DNA from: Pseudomonas citronellolis
GTDB lineage: Bacteria > Pseudomonadota > Gammaproteobacteria > Pseudomonadales > Pseudomonadaceae
Length of the DNA: 37,421 bases
NCBI RefSeq assembly: GCF_029335315.1
Contig: NZ_JARJLT010000392.1
Location: 1-37,421 of the forward strand
Reading direction: 5' to 3'
The first letter of the stretch is position 1. Every line of letters starts with the position of its first letter. The notes beneath the pieces are model-generated. The model was not told where the DNA came from. It did no database searches and worked only from the letters and a program-made list of their open reading frames with translations. The position numbers and the translations under genes were made by a program. Of the stretch, positions 8,302-18,489 are shown in pieces.

Positions 8302-9501
8302 TTACGCCGCGCGGAACAGGTTGTGCGGGTCGATGACGAATTTCTTCGGCACCCCGGCGTCGAACTCGCCGTAGCCCTTGGGCGCGTCGTCCAGGGTGAT
8401 GACTTCCACCCCGACGATGTCGGCGATCTTGATGCGGTCCCACATGATCGCCTGCATCAGCTGGCGGTTGTACTTCATCACCGGGGTCTGGCCGGTGTGG
8501 AAGCTGTGCGACTTGGCCCAGCCCAGGCCGAAGCGGATGCTCAGCGCGCCATGCTTGGCGGCGTCGTCCACCGCGCCCGGGTCCTCGGTGACGTAGAGGC
8601 CGGGGATGCCGATCTTGCCGGCTACCCGTACCACGCCCATCAGCGAGTTGAGCACCGTCGCCGGGGCCTCGTGCTGCGAACCCGAGTGGCCGTGGCCACG
8701 GGCCTCGAAGCCCACCGCGTCGACCGCGCAGTCCACTTCCGGCTCGCCCAGCAGGTCGGCGATCTGCTCGTGCAGCGGAGTGTCCTTCGACAGGTCGGCG
8801 ATCTCGAAGCCCTGGGCCTTGGCGTGGGCCAGGCGGGTCGGGTTGACGTCACCGACGATCACCACCGCCGCGCCCAGCAGGCGCGCCGAAGCGGCGGCGG
8901 CCAGGCCGACCGGGCCGGCGCCGGCGATGTACACGGTGCTGCCCGGGCCGACGCCGGCGGTGACCGCGCCGTGGTAGCCGGTGGGCAGGATGTCGGAGAG
9001 GCAGGTCAGGTCGCGGATTTTCTCCATCGCCGCGTCGCGGTTCGGCAGCTTGAGCAGGTTGAAGTCGGCGTAGGGCACCAGCACGTACTCCGCCTGGCCG
9101 CCGACCCAGCCGCCCATGTCGACGTAGCCGTAGGCGCCGCCGGCGCGCGCCGGGTTGACCGTCAGGCACACGCCGGTGTGCTGCTCCTTGCAGGTGCGGC
9201 AGTGGCCGCAGGCGACGTTGAACGGCACCGAGACCAGGTCGCCGATCTTCATGGTTTCCACGCCACGGCCGATCTCCACCACCTCGCCGGTGATCTCGTG
9301 GCCGAGCACGAGGCCCTCGGGCGCGGTGGTGCGGCCGCGCACCATGTGCTGGTCGGAGCCGCAGATGTTGGTGGAGACCACGCGCAGGATCACCCCGTGG
9401 TCGATCTGCTTGCCTTGCGGGTCCTGCATCTTCGGATAGGGGATGTTCTGCACCTCGACCTTACCTGGGCCGAGATAGACCACACCACGATTGCCAGACA
9501 T
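8302..9501 (-). CDS. fdhA: glutathione-independent formaldehyde dehydrogenase
   Basis: A 399-residue zinc alcohol-dehydrogenase-family enzyme oxidising formaldehyde to formate with tightly held NAD. It matches the P. putida enzyme almost residue for residue as I remember it, starting MSGNRGVVYLG. Catalytic zinc ligands are Cys47, His68 and Asp170; the structural-zinc lobe has Cys98, Cys101, Cys104 and Cys112. The Rossmann motif is GAGPVGLAAAASARLLGAA, and the long insertion typical of this subgroup is present. The start at 9501 has AGAGGA six bases upstream; an in-frame ATG two codons earlier is less well placed. It closes the sarcosine gene block, where demethylation yields formaldehyde, and has its own terminator. 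Confidence 0.97.
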   Translation of the reverse strand: MSGNRGVVYLGPGKVEVQNIPYPKMQDPQGKQIDHGVILRVVSTNICGSDQHMVRGRTTAPEGLVLGHEITGEVVEIGRGVETMKIGDLVSVPFNVACGHCRTCKEQHTGVCLTVNPARAGGAYGYVDMGGWVGGQAEYVLVPYADFNLLKLPNRDAAMEKIRDLTCLSDILPTGYHGAVTAGVGPGSTVYIAGAGPVGLAAAASARLLGAAVVIVGDVNPTRLAHAKAQGFEIADLSKDTPLHEQIADLLGEPEVDCAVDAVGFEARGHGHSGSQHEAPATVLNSLMGVVRVAGKIGIPGLYVTEDPGAVDDAAKHGALSIRFGLGWAKSHSFHTGQTPVMKYNRQLMQAIMWDRIKIADIVGVEVITLDDAPKGYGEFDAGVPKKFVIDPHNLFRAA

Positions 9502-9670
9502 ACGCATTCCTCTTTGTCGTTGTGGGCACAAATGCGCGGCACGGCGGCCACGCGGCTTTGCACTGGGATGTCGTCTGTTGCGCGACAGGGCCGGGGTGTA
9601 CTGCGGGCAGCCGGCGGGTCTGTCGGTGTTGCCTGGTGCTGGTTCCCGGCGTTCGCGGGAACCCGGAAAC

Positions 9671-9746
9671 GTAGGGCGGATGAGCTCCATCCATCCGCCG
9701 TTCGGCTCGTCATGGCGGATAACGCCTGCGGCGTTATGCGCCCTAC
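9671..9746 (+). repeat. dispersed palindromic repeat, family B, copy 1 (short)
   Basis: Starts GTAGGGCGGATGAG and ends GGCGTTATGCGCCCTAC, with GGCGGATAACGCC inside. Two longer relatives lie at 22479-22567 and 27116-27203. It occupies the 258-base gap between purU and fdhA; the remainder of that gap (9508-9670) holds the fdhA upstream region and nothing else I recognise. Confidence 0.75.
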
Positions 9747-9759
9747 GGGAGTGGTGCTG

Positions 9760-10617
9760 TCAGAGCACCACCGTCCGATTCGCGTTGAGGAATACCCTCC
9801 GCTCGATGTGATAACCAACCGCCCGCGCCAGGGTCAGGCACTCGACGTCGCGGCCCTTGGCGATCAGGTCCTCGGGGTAGTGGGCGTGGTCCACGGCCTC
9901 GACGCCCTGGGCGATGATCGGCCCCTCGTCGAGGTCGTTGTTGATGTAGTGGGCGGTGGCGCCGACCAGCTTGACGCCCTTCTGGTACGCCTGGTGGTAC
10001 GGCTTGGCGCCCTTGAAGCCGGGCAGCAGCGAGTGGTGGATGTTGATCGCCCAGCCGTCCAGGCGCCGGCACAGCTCGGGGGAGAGCACCTGCATGTAGC
10101 GGGCGAGGATCACCAGTTCGGCGCCGCTGTCCTCGATCACCTGCCACACCTTGGCCTCCTGCCCGGCCTTGTCGTTCGGGTCGAGGGCGAAGTGGTGGTA
10201 GGGGATGCCGTGCCAGCGCGCCAGGGGTTCCAGGTCCGGGTGGTTGGAGACCACCGCCACCACGTCCATCGGCAGCTGGCCGATGCGCTGGCGGTAGAGC
10301 AGGTCGTTCAGGCAGTGGTCGGCCTTGGAAACCATGATCACCACCTTGCTGCGGTAGCCCGGCGGGGTCAGCTCGGTGTTCATCTGGAAGGGGGCGACGC
10401 GCTCGGCCAGGCCGGCGCGGAAGCTGGCCTCGTCGAAGCCGGGCGCGGCGCGGAATTCCACGCGGATGAAGAAGCGCTGGGCCAGGCGGTCGTCGAAGGA
10501 GTGGTGCTCGGTGACGTAGCACTGCTGCTCGAACAGGTAGCGCGTCACCACGTCGACGGTGCCGAGCAGGCTCGGGCTGTCGGCGGTGAGAATCCAGGTA
10601 TCGGGGGTGCGGCTCAT
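9760..10617 (-). CDS. purU: formyltetrahydrofolate deformylase
   Basis: A 285-residue hydrolase splitting 10-formyl-tetrahydrofolate into formate and tetrahydrofolate. The N-terminal ACT domain spans about residues 5-85 (WILTADSPSLLGTVDVVTRY). The C-terminal formyltransferase-like domain carries the catalytic triad Asn192 and His194 in INIHHSLLPGFKGAKPYHQA and Asp230 in LDEGPIIAQ. GGAG seven bases upstream supports the start. It follows soxG by 55 bases. In Pseudomonas this second purU copy accompanies soxBDAG, where sarcosine oxidase loads folate with one-carbon units; PurU regenerates free folate. FdhA downstream completes disposal as formate. Confidence 0.96.
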   Translation of the reverse strand: MSRTPDTWILTADSPSLLGTVDVVTRYLFEQQCYVTEHHSFDDRLAQRFFIRVEFRAAPGFDEASFRAGLAERVAPFQMNTELTPPGYRSKVVIMVSKADHCLNDLLYRQRIGQLPMDVVAVVSNHPDLEPLARWHGIPYHHFALDPNDKAGQEAKVWQVIEDSGAELVILARYMQVLSPELCRRLDGWAINIHHSLLPGFKGAKPYHQAYQKGVKLVGATAHYINNDLDEGPIIAQGVEAVDHAHYPEDLIAKGRDVECLTLARAVGYHIERRVFLNANRTVVL

Positions 10618-10644
10618 GGCGTGGCTCCGGAAGCGGCGCGGGGA

Positions 10645-10664
10645 GGCGGGCCGGCTGGCCCGCC
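10645..10664 (-). other. hairpin between soxG and purU
   Basis: GGCGGGCC (10645-10652) and GGCCCGCC (10657-10664) form a perfect eight-pair GC stem with a four-base loop between the soxG stop and purU start. There is no T-tract; it may cause partial attenuation or stabilise the soxBDAG message. Confidence 0.35.
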
Positions 10665-10672
10665 CGCCGGGG

Positions 10673-11308
10673 TCAGGCGGCTACCTGCAGGCCGTATTCG
10701 ACGCTGGCGTCCTGCAGCCACAGCCAGAAGTAGTCGGCGAAGCTGCGGCGCACCACCAGCTCCCAGGTGTCCTCGCCGGTGTGGCGGATCACGCACTGCG
10801 ACTTGGCGAAGATGCTGCCCACCGCCTTGCCCACCGGGAAGTTGCTCGGGTGCACGTCGTAGCTGGTGGACTTCATCAGCAGCTCGCGGACCTTCGGCCC
10901 GGACAGTTCCAGCAGGGTCTGCCCGCCGCTGACGTTGATCACCGAGTAGTGCAGTTCCTCGCCGAGGGTTTCACGCAGCTTCTTCTCAACAGTGAATTCC
11001 TCGCCGCCGGGGACGATCAGCAGCCACTCGTCCGGGCCCAGCCACTGCAGCGAGCTGCCGCCCTTGGCCACCAGGGTCAGGGCCACCGGCAGCTCCAGGC
11101 CCAGGGCCTTGTGCACGCCTTCGGCGAAGGCCGGGTCGTGGGCGTCGCCGCGCAGGGTCAGGTGGCCCAGCAGCGACTTCTCGCGCAGGGTGATGCCGGC
11201 GTTGGCGACGCCGCGCGCGGCGAGCTTGTCCAGCTCGGCGTGGTGCAGCGGGGTTTCCACTTTCACCCCGGCTTCGGGGCGTTGCTGGTAGACGTTTGCC
11301 TTGCTCAT
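10673..11308 (-). CDS. soxG: sarcosine oxidase gamma subunit
   Basis: A 211-residue gamma subunit of heterotetrameric sarcosine oxidase, the least conserved subunit, with a fold related to the folate-binding GcvT domain. Recognisable features are the opening PLHHAELD, KSLLGHLTLRGD, WLGPDEWLL, the central LLELSGPKVRELL segment and the C-terminal VIRHTGEDTWELVVRRSFADYFWLWL. It follows soxA after 118 bases and precedes purU. The complex acts in the cytoplasm on sarcosine derived from glycine betaine. Identification rests on the position plus these motifs. Confidence 0.95.
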   Translation of the reverse strand: MSKANVYQQRPEAGVKVETPLHHAELDKLAARGVANAGITLREKSLLGHLTLRGDAHDPAFAEGVHKALGLELPVALTLVAKGGSSLQWLGPDEWLLIVPGGEEFTVEKKLRETLGEELHYSVINVSGGQTLLELSGPKVRELLMKSTSYDVHPSNFPVGKAVGSIFAKSQCVIRHTGEDTWELVVRRSFADYFWLWLQDASVEYGLQVAA

Positions 11309-11351
11309 TCGTGTTCACCTTGGGGCGTCGTGCGCCCTGGAAATCTCTTGC

Positions 11352-11396
11352 CCTCTCCCCAGCCCTCGGCTGCGCGCCCCGCCCTGAAGGGAGAGG
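11352..11396. repeat. small inverted repeat between soxA and soxG
   Basis: CCTCTCCC (11352-11359) is complementary to GGGAGAGG (11389-11396), with a GC-rich centre. It looks like one of the CCCTCTCCC...GGGAGAGG intergenic repeats common in Pseudomonas. Only one copy is in the window, so repeat status is inferred. Confidence 0.35.
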
Positions 11397-11426
11397 AGGT
11401 ATCCGAGCGCTTCGGGGAGCGGAGTC

Positions 11427-14400
11427 TCAATCCACGTTCTGCCGTTCGCCTTTCGGGTCGTAGAACACCGAGCTGCAGATTTCCGCCTCGATCACCCGGC
11501 CGTCGACCAGGGGCGCGTAGACCTTCTCGCCGATGCGCTTCAGGCCGCCCTTGACCACCGCCAGGGCGAAGCCGTGGCCGAGGCTGCTGCTCATGTAGCT
11601 GGAGGTGACGTGGCCGACCATGTTCATCGGGATCGCCTGCTGCGCGGTGAACACCAGCTGGGCGCCTTCGGGCAGCACGTCCATGGGGTTGGTGGGTTTC
11701 AGCCCGACCAGTTGCTTGCGGTCTTCGCGCAGGCAGTCGGAGCGGTTCATGCCGCGCCAGCCGATCCACGAGAACGGCTTGCTGCGGCCCACCGCCCAGC
11801 CCATGTTGAGGTCGTCCGGGGTCACCGAGCCGTCGGTGTCCTGGCCGACGATGATGAAGCCCTTCTCGGCGCGCAGCACGTGCATGGTCTCGGTGCCGTA
11901 CGGGGTCAGGTCGTACTTCTGGCCCGCCGCGACTATGGCTTCCAGCACGCCCATGGCGTAGTTGGCCTGGATGTTCACCTCGTAGCTGAGCTCGCCGGTG
12001 AAGGAGATGCGGAACACTCGCGCCGGCACCCCGGCGACCTTGCCTTCCTGCCAGGTCATGAAGGGGAAGGCGTCCTTGTCCAGGTCGATGTCGGTGACCT
12101 CGGCCAGCAGCTTGCGGCTGTTGGGGCCGGACAGGGTCAGGGTGGCCCAGCGGTCGGTGACCGAGGTGAAGTACACCTTCAGCTCCGGCCATTCGGTCTG
12201 GTGGTACAGCTCCAGCCACTCCAGCACGCGCGCCGCGCCGCCGGTGGTGGTGGTCATGACGAAATGGTTGTCCGCCAGGCACGCGGTCACGCCGTCGTCG
12301 AAGACCATGCCGTCTTCCTTGCACATCAGGCCGTAGCGGGCCTTGCCCACGTCCAGCTTGGTCCAGGCGTTGGTGTAGACGCGGTTGAGGAACTCGCGGG
12401 CGTCCGGGCCCTGGATGTCGATCTTGCCCAGGGTCGAGGCGTCGAGCAGGCCGACGCTCTCGCGCACGGCGCGGCATTCGCGGGCCACGGCGGCGTGCAG
12501 GTCCTCGCCGCGCTTGGGGAAGTACCAGGGGCGCTTCCACTGGCCGACGTCCTCGAACTCGGCGCCGTTCTTCACGTGCCAGGCGTGCAGGGCGGTGAAG
12601 CGCACCGGCTCGAACAGGTGCCCGCAGTGGCGGCCGGCGACGGCGCCGAAGGTCACCGGGGTGTAGTTCGGGCGGAACATGGTGGTGCCGGTGTCGGCGA
12701 TGCTCTTGCCCTGGGCGCGCGCGGCGATGGCCAGGCCGTTGATGTTGCCCAGCTTGCCCTGGTCGGTGCCGAAGCCCAGCGCGGTGTAGCGCTTGACGTG
12801 CTCGATGGACTCGAAGCCCTCGCGGCAGGCCAGCTCGATGGCGGCGGCGGTGACGTCGTTCTGCGGGTCGACGAACTGCTTGGGCGCACGGGAAGTGGGC
12901 TTCTCGTGGGGCACCTGGAACAGCGCCACGGTGGGCTCCTCGACGCGCTCGGCGGCTTTCGGCAGGTCGCCGGGGGCGGCCTTGTAGCCGGCATCCTCGG
13001 CGGCCTGGGTGCCGGCGTTGTAGCCGTCCTGGAGGTTGTCGGCGAGGCGGAACACACCGTTCACGGCGCCGGCGCAGATGCGCTTCTGCAGGCCTTCGCC
13101 GGGCACGAAGGCGAGGATGTCCTCGCGCCACTCGGGCTTGCCGCCCAGGTGCGAGGCCAGGTGCACCACCGGGCTGTAGCCGCCGGAACTGGCGATCAGG
13201 TCGCAGTCCAGCCAGTCGCCGGGGGCGGTGACCTTCAGGCGGATCGGGTCGATGGCGGCGATCTTCGCGCCGCTCACGCGCTTGCCACCGCGCGCTTCGA
13301 TCACCGCGCTGCCGGTGACCACGCGCATGCCGCGCTTGCGCGCTTCCTCCACCCACTCGCCGCGCGGGTTGGCGCGGGCGTCGGCGATGGCCACCACTTC
13401 CAGGCCGGCTTCCTGCCAGTCCAGGGCGACGCGGTAGGCGTAGTCGTTGTTGGTCGACAGCACCAGCTTCTTGCCCGGCGCCACGCCGTAGCGGCGCACA
13501 TAGGTGGAGACCGCGCCGGCCAGCATGTTGCCCGGCAGGTCGTTGTTGGCGTACACCAGCGGCCGCTCGTGGGCGCCGGCGGCGAGCACCACGCGCTTGG
13601 CGCGCACGCGGTGCACGCGGTGGCGCACCTGGCCCAGCGGGGCGGTTTCACCGAGGTGGTCGGTGAGGCGCTCGTGGATGGTGAGGAAGTTGTGGTCGTG
13701 GTAGCCGTTCACCGTGGCGCGCGGCAGCAGCACGACTTCCGGCAGGCCCTTCAGCTCGGCCAGCACCTGCGCCACCCATTCGGCGGCGGGCTTGCCGTCG
13801 AGGGTCTCGCGGGTGTCCAGCAGGCTGCCGCCGAACTCTTCCTGTTCGTCGGCGAGGATCACCCGGGCGCCGCTGCGCGCGGCGGCCAGGGCGGCGGCCA
13901 GGCCCGCGGGGCCGGCGCCGACCACCAGCACGTCGCAGTGGCGGTTCATCCAGTCGTAGCTGTCCGGGTCGACCTCGGTGGGCGCGCGGCCCAGGCCGGC
14001 GGCCTTGCGGATGTACTTCTCGTAGGTCAGCCACATGGACTGCGGGTACATGAAGGTCTTGTAGTAGAAGCCGGGCGGCATGATCTTCCCGCCGACCTTG
14101 CCGAACACGCCCATCAGGTCGTTCTGCACGTTCGGCCAGCCGTTGGTGCTGGTGGCCACCAGGCCCGGGTACAGCGCCTGCTGGGTGGCGCGCACGTTGG
14201 GCACCTGGGTGGCTTCGCGCGAACCGATCTGCAGGATGGCGTTGGGTTCCTCGGCGCCGGCCGCGACTATGCCGCGGGCGCGGGAGTACTTGAAGCTGCG
14301 GCCGACTACGTCGACACCGTTGGCCAGCAGGGCGGCGGCCAGGCTGTCACCGGCGAAGCCCTGGTATTGCTGGCCGTTGAAGGTGAAGGTCAGCGGCTTG

Positions 14401-14447
14401 CTGCGGTCGATGCGACCGCCACGGGAAAGGCGATTGATCTGGCTCAT
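11427..14447 (-). CDS. soxA: sarcosine oxidase alpha subunit
   Basis: A 1006-residue subunit of the usual family length. An N-terminal 2Fe-2S-ferredoxin-like segment (about 10-100, TFNGQQYQGFAGDSLAAAL) precedes a nucleotide-binding domain with VLVVGAGPAGLAAALAAARS that binds NAD in this subunit. After the linker, the C-terminal 400 residues are GcvT-like and bind tetrahydrofolate, which accepts the formaldehyde equivalent as 5,10-methylene-THF. The start is taken at 14447, where the protein begins MSQINRLSRGGRIDR. The frame is open further upstream but there overlaps soxD. soxD ends two bases earlier, so translation is probably coupled. Confidence 0.97.
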   Translation of the reverse strand: MSQINRLSRGGRIDRSKPLTFTFNGQQYQGFAGDSLAAALLANGVDVVGRSFKYSRARGIVAAGAEEPNAILQIGSREATQVPNVRATQQALYPGLVATSTNGWPNVQNDLMGVFGKVGGKIMPPGFYYKTFMYPQSMWLTYEKYIRKAAGLGRAPTEVDPDSYDWMNRHCDVLVVGAGPAGLAAALAAARSGARVILADEQEEFGGSLLDTRETLDGKPAAEWVAQVLAELKGLPEVVLLPRATVNGYHDHNFLTIHERLTDHLGETAPLGQVRHRVHRVRAKRVVLAAGAHERPLVYANNDLPGNMLAGAVSTYVRRYGVAPGKKLVLSTNNDYAYRVALDWQEAGLEVVAIADARANPRGEWVEEARKRGMRVVTGSAVIEARGGKRVSGAKIAAIDPIRLKVTAPGDWLDCDLIASSGGYSPVVHLASHLGGKPEWREDILAFVPGEGLQKRICAGAVNGVFRLADNLQDGYNAGTQAAEDAGYKAAPGDLPKAAERVEEPTVALFQVPHEKPTSRAPKQFVDPQNDVTAAAIELACREGFESIEHVKRYTALGFGTDQGKLGNINGLAIAARAQGKSIADTGTTMFRPNYTPVTFGAVAGRHCGHLFEPVRFTALHAWHVKNGAEFEDVGQWKRPWYFPKRGEDLHAAVARECRAVRESVGLLDASTLGKIDIQGPDAREFLNRVYTNAWTKLDVGKARYGLMCKEDGMVFDDGVTACLADNHFVMTTTTGGAARVLEWLELYHQTEWPELKVYFTSVTDRWATLTLSGPNSRKLLAEVTDIDLDKDAFPFMTWQEGKVAGVPARVFRISFTGELSYEVNIQANYAMGVLEAIVAAGQKYDLTPYGTETMHVLRAEKGFIIVGQDTDGSVTPDDLNMGWAVGRSKPFSWIGWRGMNRSDCLREDRKQLVGLKPTNPMDVLPEGAQLVFTAQQAIPMNMVGHVTSSYMSSSLGHGFALAVVKGGLKRIGEKVYAPLVDGRVIEAEICSSVFYDPKGERQNVD

Positions 14448-14449
14448 GT

Positions 14450-14773
14450 TCAGGCCTTCTCGACTGCGGGCTGGGCGGCGGATTTCTTCTCGGCGCTGGT
14501 GACGCTGGGTTTCTCGCCGATCTTGTAGGTCTCGAGGATTTCGTAGGTCACGGTGTGGCGGGTGACGTTGAAGTACTGCCGGCAGCCGGCGGCGTGCACC
14601 CACAGCTCGTGGTGGATGCCGCGTGGGTTGTCGCGGAAGAACATGTAGTCGCCCCACTCGGCGTCGGTGCAGGCGCCGGGGTCCAGCGGGCGCGGGATGT
14701 GCGCCTGGCCCTTGGCGTGGAATTCCTCTTCGGAGCGCAGCTCGCCGCAGTGAGGGCAGAAGATATGCAACAT
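14450..14773 (-). CDS. soxD: sarcosine oxidase delta subunit
   Basis: A 107-residue small subunit that binds structural zinc. The ligands known for the family are all present: Cys6 and Cys9 in CPHCGELR, and the HELWVHAAGCRQYF segment supplying the His and Cys. The WGDYMFFRDNPRGIHHELW block is typical. The C-terminal tail (EKPSVTSAEKKSAAQPAVEKA) is longer and charged. It lies 13 bases after soxB and two bases before soxA, a tight soxBDA array. Confidence 0.97.
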   Translation of the reverse strand: MLHIFCPHCGELRSEEEFHAKGQAHIPRPLDPGACTDAEWGDYMFFRDNPRGIHHELWVHAAGCRQYFNVTRHTVTYEILETYKIGEKPSVTSAEKKSAAQPAVEKA

Positions 14774-14786
14774 GGTGAAGGCCCTC

Positions 14787-16037
14787 TTAGTGTGCGACGG
14801 CGGCAGCGCCGTGCTCGTCGATGAGCGCGCCGCTGTGGAAACGTTCGATGGAGAAGGGCGCCGCCAGCGGGTGCGGCTCGCCGGTCGCCAGGGTGGCGGC
14901 GAAGACGTTGCCCGAGCCTGGGGTGGCCTTGAAGCCGCCGGTGCCCCAGCCGCAGTTGAAGAACAGGTTCTTCACCGGGGTCTTGCCGATGATCGGGCAG
15001 GCGTCCGGGGTGGTGTCGACGATGCCGCCCCACTGGCGGTTCATGCGCACGCGGGAGAGCACCGGGAACATCTCGACGATGGCCTGCAGGGTGTGCTCGA
15101 TCACCGGGTACGAGCCGCGCTGGCCGTAGCCGTTGAAGCCGTCGATGCCGGCGCCGATGACCAGGTCGCCCTTGTCCGACTGGCTGATGTAGCCGTGCAC
15201 CGCGTTGGACATGATCACGCTGTCGATGATCGGCTTCAGCGGCTCGGAGACCAGCGCCTGCAGCGGGTGCGATTCGATCGGCAGGCGGAAGCCGGCGAGC
15301 TTGGCCATGTGCCCGGAGTTGCCGGCGGTGACAACCCCGACGCGCTTGGCGCCGATGAAGCCGCGGTTGGTCTCGACGCCGATCACCGCGCCGTCCTGCT
15401 TGCGGAAGCCGATGACTTCGGTCTGCTGGATCAGGTCCACGCCCAGGGCGTCGGCGGCGCGGGCGAAGCCCCAGGCCACGGCGTCGTGACGGGCCACGCC
15501 GCCGCGCCGTTGCACGGTGGAACCCATGACCGGGTAGCGGGCGCTCTTGGTGCAGTTCAGGTAGGGAATCTCGTCGGCCACCTGCTGGGCGTTGAGCAGT
15601 TCGCCGTCCACGCCGTTGAGGCGGTTGGCGCTGACCCGGCGCTCGCCGTCGCGCATGTCCTGCAGGGTGTGGCAGAGGTTGTAGACGCCGCGCTGGGAGA
15701 ACATCACGTTGTAGTTGAGGTCCTGGGACAGGCCTTCCCACAGCTTCATCGCGTGCTCGTAGAGCTGCGCCGCCTCGTCCCACAGGTAGTTGGAGCGGAC
15801 GATGGTGGTGTTGCGCGCGGTGTTGCCGCCGCCCAGCCAGCCCTTCTCGACCACCGCGACGTTGCGGATGCCGTGCTCCTTGGCCAGGTAGTAGGCGGTG
15901 GCCAGGCCGTGGCCGCCAGCGCCGACGATGACCACGTCGTACACCGGCTTGGGCGTGGGCGTACGCCACATGCGCTGCCAGTTCTCGTGGTGGCTCAGTG
16001 AGTGCTTTAACAGGCCGAAGCCGGAGTAGCGTTGCAT
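14787..16037 (-). CDS. soxB: sarcosine oxidase beta subunit (catalytic flavoprotein)
   Basis: A 416-residue FAD-dependent subunit oxidising sarcosine to glycine with release of hydrogen peroxide. The dinucleotide motif is [18 protein letters not shown] (about 35-52), followed by [20 protein letters not shown]. His184 in [14 protein letters not shown] aligns, by eye, with the histidine that carries covalent FMN in characterised SoxB. The C-terminal [16 protein letters not shown] is the typical flavin-contact end. AGGAG seven bases before ATG 16037 supports the start. It leads soxBDAG and is separated from glyA by a REP palindrome. Known regulators of this locus in P. aeruginosa are GbdR and SouR; neither gene is here. 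Confidence 0.97.
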   Translation of the reverse strand: MQRYSGFGLLKHSLSHHENWQRMWRTPTPKPVYDVVIVGAGGHGLATAYYLAKEHGIRNVAVVEKGWLGGGNTARNTTIVRSNYLWDEAAQLYEHAMKLWEGLSQDLNYNVMFSQRGVYNLCHTLQDMRDGERRVSANRLNGVDGELLNAQQVADEIPYLNCTKSARYPVMGSTVQRRGGVARHDAVAWGFARAADALGVDLIQQTEVIGFRKQDGAVIGVETNRGFIGAKRVGVVTAGNSGHMAKLAGFRLPIESHPLQALVSEPLKPIIDSVIMSNAVHGYISQSDKGDLVIGAGIDGFNGYGQRGSYPVIEHTLQAIVEMFPVLSRVRMNRQWGGIVDTTPDACPIIGKTPVKNLFFNCGWGTGGFKATPGSGNVFAATLATGEPHPLAAPFSIERFHSGALIDEHGAAAVAH

Positions 16038-16073
16038 GTGGGTGCTCCTGGTATCTCTAATCGCGTTTTCCCT

Positions 16074-16140
16074 GTAGGAGCGAGCTTGCTCGCGAATGGC
16101 CCCGCAGCGGGGGTTGGTTCGCGAGCAAGCTCGCTCCTAC
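16074..16140. repeat. REP palindrome (GTAGGAGCGAGCTTGCTCGCGAA)
   Basis: A 23-base arm at 16074-16096 is repeated perfectly in inverse at 16118-16140 around a 21-base loop. This is the classic Pseudomonas REP sequence in paired form. It lies between glyA and soxB and could stop or process the transcript joining them. Confidence 0.92.
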
Positions 16141-16162
16141 GAAGAGAAGAGACGCGGGAATC

Positions 16163-17416
<1,254 letters not shown>

Positions 17417-17624
17417 CGCGGTCTCCGTGTGGCGCCGGGCGCCAATGGCTGTTGCGGGGCGTAGCGGCCCCCTTGCCAGCGATGGTATGACCGGCCCTTC
17501 CCGGCCAGATGCCTATGCACGCCACGGCTAGGTGCGTTTGCGACATGCCCGTGTCGCTGCGTCGACACTGCCCGCCCGGCCGCCCAGCGGCTAGAATGCC
17601 GGCACTGCTCAAACCGAGGACGCC

Positions 17625-18284
17625 ATGAAACGCTCCCTGATCCTGCTCAGCGCCCTGATGATCGGCGCCACCCTCCACGGCTGCGGCGGCGGCGACGACA
17701 AGGCCAAGGCCGAGAAAGCGGCCGCGGCTGCCGTGCCGGTCGACACCTGCAGCGGCCACCCGCTGGAGAAAGCCCTGCCGCCGACCAAGACCCTGTACGG
17801 CTACCCGTTCATCTCCCGCGAGTGCGGCTACAACGAGGCCAAGCTGGTCTACGGCACGCCCGACGGCAGCCAGCACCTGGAAATCAGCCTGATCGACACC
17901 GGCATGCCGGCGCCGGTGCAGGACGCCAACAGCGACCAGGCCATCGCCTACCGTGGCGTGCAGGACAAGCTGCGCGACATGACCCACTCCAGCCTGACCC
18001 TGCTCAACAAGACCCGCGAGACCGCGCTGCAGAACGGCACCGCCGACAAGTTCGGCGGCGACGACTACCTGCCGGTGATCGACACCACGCGCATGGGCGA
18101 CCCGCTGGGCATCGTCGCCCCGGCCAAGGGCGAACCCGGCGACTCGACCCTCACCGGGCTGATCAAGGGCCGTTACGTGCTGACCATCACCAGCCCGGAC
18201 AAGCCCAACGGCGGCAGCACCCAGTCGATGCGCCAGCTGTTCGTGCCGATCGTCGAGCAGATGAAACTGACCGCGCTGCCCTGA
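17625..18284 (+). CDS. putative lipoprotein, function unknown
   Basis: A 219-residue exported protein with a lipoprotein-type leader: MKRSLILLSALMIGATLHGC, lipidated Cys20, then a flexible GGGDDKAKAEKAAAAA linker. The lipobox LHGC has an unusual His at -2, which lowers certainty slightly. The body contains two cysteines (DTCSGHPLEK and SRECGYNEAK) and is otherwise soluble-looking. I do not recognise a domain. It is divergent from glyA, and a similar small gene sits between glyA and the threonine aldolase in P. aeruginosa as I recall, but no role in one-carbon metabolism can be read from the sequence. Confidence 0.8.
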   Translation: MKRSLILLSALMIGATLHGCGGGDDKAKAEKAAAAAVPVDTCSGHPLEKALPPTKTLYGYPFISRECGYNEAKLVYGTPDGSQHLEISLIDTGMPAPVQDANSDQAIAYRGVQDKLRDMTHSSLTLLNKTRETALQNGTADKFGGDDYLPVIDTTRMGDPLGIVAPAKGEPGDSTLTGLIKGRYVLTITSPDKPNGGSTQSMRQLFVPIVEQMKLTALP

Positions 18285-18310
18285 TCGGCTGCCTGCGGCG
18301 TTATCCGCCG

Positions 18311-18380
18311 AATCGCGGACGGAGTCCGCTCCTACGCACGTGCTTCCCTGTAACCGTAGGAGCGGACTCTGTCCGCGATT
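18311..18380. repeat. REP palindrome (AATCGCGGAC...CTCCTAC type)
   Basis: AATCGCGGACGGAGTCCGCT with CCTAC (18311-18335) is matched in inverse at 18356-18380 with only small differences. It belongs to the TAGGAGCGGAC group of Pseudomonas REPs and fills most of the 205-base gap between the lipoprotein and aldolase genes. Confidence 0.88.
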
Positions 18381-18489
18381 GAATTCCCCGGCCACGCCGG
18401 ACGCCCCGGTGGCACGAACAGCCCCCGCTCCTACAAAAGCCGCGATTTCGCTACGCTGCCTGTGGATGACTTTCCCGAGGCCGCTTTCG

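Noticed and set aside
8323-10932. 869-codon plus-strand open frame across fdhA and purU
   Set aside because: It is antisense to two clear enzymes; long antisense frames are expected at this GC content, and its translation is low-complexity His/Val/Ala/Gly text with no domain.
11574-14528. 984-codon plus-strand open frame opposite soxA
   Set aside because: Mirror frame of the soxA codons; soxA is unmistakable on the minus strand.
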